Below the pieces are notes generated by a model. The model worked only from the letters and a program-made list of their open reading frames with translations. It had not been told where the DNA came from and ran no database searches. 45,177 nucleotides of DNA, from NCBI GenBank assembly GCA_001769855.1, contig MEPP01000024.1, forward strand, positions 8,633 through 53,809, given 5' to 3'. This stretch comes from Bdellovibrionales bacterium GWA2_49_15 (GTDB taxonomy: Bacteria; Bdellovibrionota; Bacteriovoracia; Bacteriovoracales; Bacteriovoracaceae). A program made the position numbers and the translations under genes. The number at the start of each line of letters is the position of its first letter. The first letter of the stretch is position 1. Of this stretch, positions 41,257-45,177 are shown in pieces.

Positions 41257-44040
41257 ATGGGAAGAGAGAGAAGACCAATCCTATTTATCGCCCCCTATTC
41301 CGAGTCCATGACTCAGCTCCGATCCGTTTGTCTGCAAATTGCCGAAGATGAAAACCTTGAAGTCCTTGATGTAGACAGCAATCAAGAACTTTATCAGATT
41401 ATGGCGAATTATGGGCCAACCCTATTGCTTTACGCCCATCCAAAAAAATGTGCCATGGGTCTGCAACTCAACAGTAAAATTATTAAAAAAGTCCAAGCGA
41501 AAACAGTTCTGATCACGGATAAAATTATCCCGCTAAAAACTCTAGACAAGTTCATGAAGCTGGGACTCACAGATTGTATTACAGAACCCATCTCGCCAAA
41601 AAGTTTGCTCTATAAAATCAAACTGCTGGTCAGATCGTTGCCCAACGTTAACGACCAAGAATTAGAATACCGCACCATCTCGAACAGCGATGCGGCGGCA
41701 AAAAGTGAAAAAGATCTGGCCTTAAATAGCAAGGGTGCAGCTGCCAACCCTGAGAACAATCTCGAGTCTCACGGAGATACGGCAAAAGCAAAAGCACAGG
41801 ATGAGAGGGCCCCGGCCGTCAAACAAAAGAACATTGCGGATGTTATTGACACAAATTATCGCGGTGACATTACCGAGAATACACCGAAGACCGAAAGAGA
41901 CGAAGATCGGGGTAATTTGAGTGAGGACTCTTCACTGGTAGAAACCTATTACAAGGGAGACATTTCCGAAAACTTTGCGGCCGAAGAGACAAACATGATT
42001 GGAGAGAGTTCCAATGTCGAGGACGTGGGCGAACAGGAAATTGAAAAGTTAAAAAGAAGTTTTGAACTCGAGGTGGAAAGCGCGGCAAACAACCATGAGG
42101 TTTCAGTTGATGTTATCAATGACACCGTTACCGCAAAAGCCAAACACACTCCCCTTAGATTGGAGCAAAGCGAGGAGGAAGAGACAAGAGAGGGAGAAGG
42201 ACCGGAAATCTTAGACTCGTATTTGAAGTCGAAGCAAAAACGCTCAAAAACCATACTGGTGGAGTCTGATTTTTCCAGGAGAGAAAAGAAAACACAATCG
42301 CTTGACTCTTCCCCACTTGTAACCAAGAAAAAACGCGCTTCGCTGGAAATAGAGTCGGATAGTGAAAATTACTTAGATCAAAGAAAAAATGAGCTCAAGG
42401 CCAAGAAGCTCGCCGATGCCAAATCTCAAGGATTAGACATTGAAGAAGAAGACGCTGACACTTCCGACGCGGGGGCGGAGGGCCAAGCGCCCATTGATGA
42501 GTACCTTAGGCACAAAAATGCGAAACAAAAACTGTTAGTTGAAGAAAGTCACGATAAAAAACCGCGAGAAAAACGGCCCTCGCCAGAAATTGACGCCGTT
42601 AAAAAGAAAAAGCTATTCCGGATAGAGCAGGCGCCCAAAGACGGGGAAACTCTGGACGAGACAGAGAGTACTCCTGATGATTTATCAGAAAGGCCGATTC
42701 CTAAACAAAAGCCGCGACAGGAAGAGAGTGAAACGGCCATGCTCAAGCGACTCAAAAAAGAAATAAAGCAGGAAGCAGAGTCAGCCATCGAAGAGAAAAA
42801 ACCAGTCCTCTTACAGGTGATGGCGAAAGAAAAAACAGCAAAAGACGTCCCCCCCCCCCTCGCAGAGAGCGAGGCAAAGAAAAAGAAGGCGGCGCAGAAG
42901 CTTGCCATAGTTGAGGAAAGTGAAAATAACTTAAAAAAGGGCGAGGCATCTCCAGCGAACGAGCTAAAAAAAAGAAAGCTGGAAACGGCGACTTTGCTTG
43001 AGAAAGAAAAAAAGGCGATGAATGGCCCCAATCAACGGGCGGAATATATTGAAAAATATTACAATCAAAAAAAGGTTGCCCCCCCAGAGGTGAGCCAAAG
43101 TTGGGATGGTCTGGCAAACCGGGAAAAAACCCAGGCCCCGGTGCTCCCACTCAAACCCCAGGGAGAAAAATCTCTCATTATTCAGAAAGAAGACTTAGGT
43201 GAGCAAACCATCGACTACAAAAAGATCAAGGAAGAGTTTGCGGTCCTTGACAGCGCCTTTGCTGATCAGGTCAAAACTCGCTATCAGATCATCGAAGAGG
43301 GACGAACGACAACGGCCCCAACACCGTTCCATGGTGGCCATAACCCAACGGGGGGGGGGCCAGGTCCATCTTACAGCACGCAGGAGATCACCGATGAAAA
43401 TGGGAACGTCGAGACGATCTACTGTCCTAATTCGAAGGGCATCGAATACGCCATCCGTGCCCTCTACCTGTACACTGAAAAGGATACCAAGGATCTCGAC
43501 ATTCTAACTTATCTTGGAAAAACCATTTACGGTAAATTAAAAGGCCGCGTGAGTTTTTTGAGCAAGGGAAAGAAAAGCGATGCCTATATTGAACTTTTCA
43601 ATGGCCATTTGCATTTTTGTCCCTCCCCAAATGCCAGCGATGAGATCAAGCCACAGGAGATTCTCATCGCCTCCCAAATTGTCTCCGTGGAATTATGGGA
43701 AGCTTACAAGGTCCAAAATCTGAACACATGGGCGGGAACAAAACTTCCCTCCTGGTCAGATGAAACATTTCAAAAAGATAACCTAACCTACATCTACCCT
43801 TATTACGAGGGCACCGACTGCATGGGATTTGCCGTCGTAGATTTTGCCGATAAGTTTGACCCAATCCAGGCCTCTCTTGTAGAAATTTTGTGTGAGTCGG
43901 CACGCAGTATCTATCTTTATAATTACCATCTGACAGGTAAGCGTGGCCAATACCAAGGACGAAATGTTGTAAATGGGGACGATTCGCAAGGGGGAATGCT
44001 TGGACGATTCAAAGGCCTTTTTGGAAAAAAGGCAGGATGA
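41257..44040 (+). CDS. Large protein with degenerate receiver domain, repetitive charged middle and unknown C-terminal domain
   Basis: 927 residues in three parts. Residues 1-130 look like a response-regulator receiver: strand PILFIAPYSES, then LLLYAHPKKC where the phosphorylated Asp should sit (no Asp there), and LGLTDCITEPISPKSLLYKI like the usual 'G..dyl.KP...' end. Residues ~130-690 are very rich in Glu, Lys, Asp and Ser and contain near repeats: DTNYRGDITEN (198-208) and ETYYKGDISEN (229-239), plus several short 'Y-x-K/R...LxVEES' units. Residues ~700-900 form a compact domain (IEYAIRALYLYTEKDTKDL, then TYIYPYYEGTDCMGFAVVDF) that may be GAF-like; I cannot name it. The gene has an 11-C and a 10-G run. 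ATG 41257 is taken as start; no good ribosome site. An HD-GYP-like gene follows after 3 bases. Confidence 0.75.
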   Translation: MGRERRPILFIAPYSESMTQLRSVCLQIAEDENLEVLDVDSNQELYQIMANYGPTLLLYAHPKKCAMGLQLNSKIIKKVQAKTVLITDKIIPLKTLDKFMKLGLTDCITEPISPKSLLYKIKLLVRSLPNVNDQELEYRTISNSDAAAKSEKDLALNSKGAAANPENNLESHGDTAKAKAQDERAPAVKQKNIADVIDTNYRGDITENTPKTERDEDRGNLSEDSSLVETYYKGDISENFAAEETNMIGESSNVEDVGEQEIEKLKRSFELEVESAANNHEVSVDVINDTVTAKAKHTPLRLEQSEEEETREGEGPEILDSYLKSKQKRSKTILVESDFSRREKKTQSLDSSPLVTKKKRASLEIESDSENYLDQRKNELKAKKLADAKSQGLDIEEEDADTSDAGAEGQAPIDEYLRHKNAKQKLLVEESHDKKPREKRPSPEIDAVKKKKLFRIEQAPKDGETLDETESTPDDLSERPIPKQKPRQEESETAMLKRLKKEIKQEAESAIEEKKPVLLQVMAKEKTAKDVPPPLAESEAKKKKAAQKLAIVEESENNLKKGEASPANELKKRKLETATLLEKEKKAMNGPNQRAEYIEKYYNQKKVAPPEVSQSWDGLANREKTQAPVLPLKPQGEKSLIIQKEDLGEQTIDYKKIKEEFAVLDSAFADQVKTRYQIIEEGRTTTAPTPFHGGHNPTGGGPGPSYSTQEITDENGNVETIYCPNSKGIEYAIRALYLYTEKDTKDLDILTYLGKTIYGKLKGRVSFLSKGKKSDAYIELFNGHLHFCPSPNASDEIKPQEILIASQIVSVELWEAYKVQNLNTWAGTKLPSWSDETFQKDNLTYIYPYYEGTDCMGFAVVDFADKFDPIQASLVEILCESARSIYLYNYHLTGKRGQYQGRNVVNGDDSQGGMLGRFKGLFGKKAG

Positions 44041-44043
44041 AAA

Positions 44044-44865
44044 ATGAAAGAGAATGACAAATTTAAGATTTCGACTAGGCCTGAAGATTTTTTTCATATC
44101 GAAATAGAGCAATTCCAGGATCGTCGTATCTTCCCTTTCCAAATCTATATTTATAATCCCTCTTCCCGGCAATACACCCTTTTTCTCCATGGAAATAACC
44201 CTCTGATTAATGAAAAATGGCAGCTCCTCAATTTTGTCCTTGAGCGGGGAGGCAGCGTTGCCGTTCGTAAAGATCAACAAAAGACATTTTTAAGTTCCCT
44301 CAAACTCAAGGAAGATGATGTACCCGCGCTAATGCGTTCCAAACATATCTCACGTGAAGTTGCCGAGCTTCTCAAAACCCAAAAGTTAGCAAAAGAGGCG
44401 CTGAAGGACACCTCCCAGGGAAAAACCAAATTTTTGCTCAAAGAAGAATTACACAAAAGTATCACTCAGGACGATTTCAGTAATTTAATTACCGCGGCAA
44501 GAAATGAAATCGCGGCGTTCTCATGTACAATTTCACCCACAGTCAGCTTGGCCAGGTATTTGGCACTTGAGCTACTTCATGAGGATAATTTTTACAATCG
44601 CGTTGTTGCCTTCTCTTACCACCTGGCCTCAGGCATGGGGATCGTTGATCAGGAATCGCTCGGCAGTCTCATCTGCGCGTCCTTTCTTTATCATCTCGGC
44701 AATACCCAAGTCGATTTTTCCATTCTGAAGAAACCAAGCGCTGAACTTTATGACGATGATCGAAAAAAATTCAGGCAGCATCCCGGACTCACCCAGCATC
44801 TTCTGCAAAAAATAAATCTTGATCTTGATGCACGCGTTTACCAAGTTATGCTTGATCATCATGAA
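44044..44865 (+). CDS. HD-GYP-like protein with degenerate metal site (3' end lost at a suspected assembly join)
   Basis: The protein starts at ATG 44044, six bases after AGGA and 3 bases after the pseudo-receiver gene. The first ~150 residues are an unknown N-terminal region (FHIEIEQFQDRRIFPFQIYI). From about residue 180 it follows the HD-GYP phosphodiesterase pattern: NRVVAFSYHLASGMGI, SLICASFLYHLGNTQVDF, ILKKPSAELY, RQHPGLTQHLLQ and VMLDHHE. The HD pair of the usual 'LLHDIGK' is replaced by Tyr-His (FLYHLGN), so catalysis on cyclic di-GMP is doubtful. The frame stays open, but after HHE the expected 'DGSGYP' is replaced by ABC-transporter sequence, so I end the native gene near 44865. Confidence 0.65.
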
Positions 44866-45177
44866 ACGAGAACTTTAACACGAAAAAGTCTAAGACGTGC
44901 ATTCTCTATGGTCTTACAAGATACATGGATCTTCCATGGAAGCGTTTATGACAATATCGCTTACGGTAATGGTGAAGTCTCTAGATTAGAAGTCGAAGAA
45001 GCAGCGAAGAAAGCAAGAATTCATTCTTTCATCAGTCATTTACCCGAAGGTTATGATACGATTTTAACGGACGAAGGAATGAATATTTCAAAAGGACAAA
45101 AACAATTATTAGTCATTGCACGTGCGATGTTATCTAAAACTAAGATGTTAATCTTAGATGAGGCGACATCCAATGTC
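44866..45177 (+). CDS. ABC exporter ATPase-domain fragment, probably foreign to this genome (chimeric contig end)
   Basis: About 104 residues in frame with the preceding gene but from another family. They read TRTLTRKSLRRAFSMVLQDT (segment before and including the Q loop), WIFHGSVYDNIAYG, HLPEGYDTILTDEG, the signature ISKGQKQLLVIARAML and Walker B KMLILDEATSNV, cut by the window end. This is the second half of the nucleotide-binding domain of a multidrug or lipid ABC exporter. Walker A and the membrane domain are missing upstream. Ten of its 11 leucine codons are TTA and one is CTA, against about 4 TTA in roughly 36 in the preceding gene, and G+C is near 39%. Low-G+C Firmicutes would be a typical source. 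Confidence 0.8.

Noticed and set aside
44044..45177. A novel HD-GYP/ABC-ATPase fusion protein
   Set aside because: The ABC part lacks Walker A, begins mid-domain and has sharply different leucine codons; a chimeric join explains this better.
1..45177. tRNA genes, CRISPR arrays, insertion sequences or prophage
   Set aside because: No cloverleaf-like segment, regular spaced repeat, transposase or phage structural gene was seen on either strand.

Overview
The window reads as a chromosomal stretch of a Gram-negative, flagellated bacterium, most likely a member of Bdellovibrionota (Bdellovibrio/Bacteriovorax-like). This placement is inferred from the gene mix (a complete type II secretion operon with charged, lengthened subunits, short flagellin, IHF-alpha followed by a MerR regulator, many secreted proteins and lipoproteins) and was not tested by a search. 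Genes are densely packed on both strands. I see no tRNA, rRNA, CRISPR array, insertion sequence or phage module.

Layout. 1-929 (-): N-terminal part of MurD, cut by the window edge. 942-2237 (+): a METTL25/RRNAD1-like methyltransferase. 2234-4435 (-): type III glutamine synthetase, with a possible 34-aa membrane peptide upstream. 4739-5893 (+): Sfp-type phosphopantetheinyl transferase and a small secreted protein. 5897-7618 (-): M61 peptidase with PDZ domain. 7700-8924 (+): HesB-like protein and a LysR regulator. 8927-9841 (-): secreted pentapeptide-repeat protein. 10165-12667 (+): trypsin-like lipoprotein and an outer-membrane-type protein. 12670-16318 (-): FG-GAP/ASPIC-UnbV lipoprotein and a long-chain acyl-CoA dehydrogenase.

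16541-32106 (+) is the centrepiece: gspC-D-E-F-G-H-I-J-K-L-M-N in canonical order, followed directly by a prenyl diphosphate synthase. It holds the secretin, ATPase, inner-membrane platform, five pseudopilins and GspN; only the prepilin peptidase GspO is missing, so it must lie elsewhere. The secreted protease and other exported proteins nearby are plausible, unproven, substrates.

32068-32924 (-): ihfA and a MerR-family gene. 33090-36550 (-): a two-gene type IIA topoisomerase whose motifs look more like phage T4 gp39/gp52 and eukaryotic Top2 than like ParE/ParC. 36645-40056: SRPBCC-like exported protein, GNAT acetyltransferase, secreted Cys-containing protein (-) and ArgRS, closed by a bidirectional terminator. 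40115-40948 (-): flagellin. 41257 to the end (+): a 927-aa protein with a degenerate receiver domain and a long repetitive charged region containing long C and G tracts, then a degenerate HD-GYP-like protein.

The last ~310 bases (from about 44866) encode the middle of an ABC-transporter ATPase domain, joined in frame to the HD-GYP-like protein. Leucine codon use flips abruptly to TTA at the join. I read this as a chimeric assembly end, not a real fusion.
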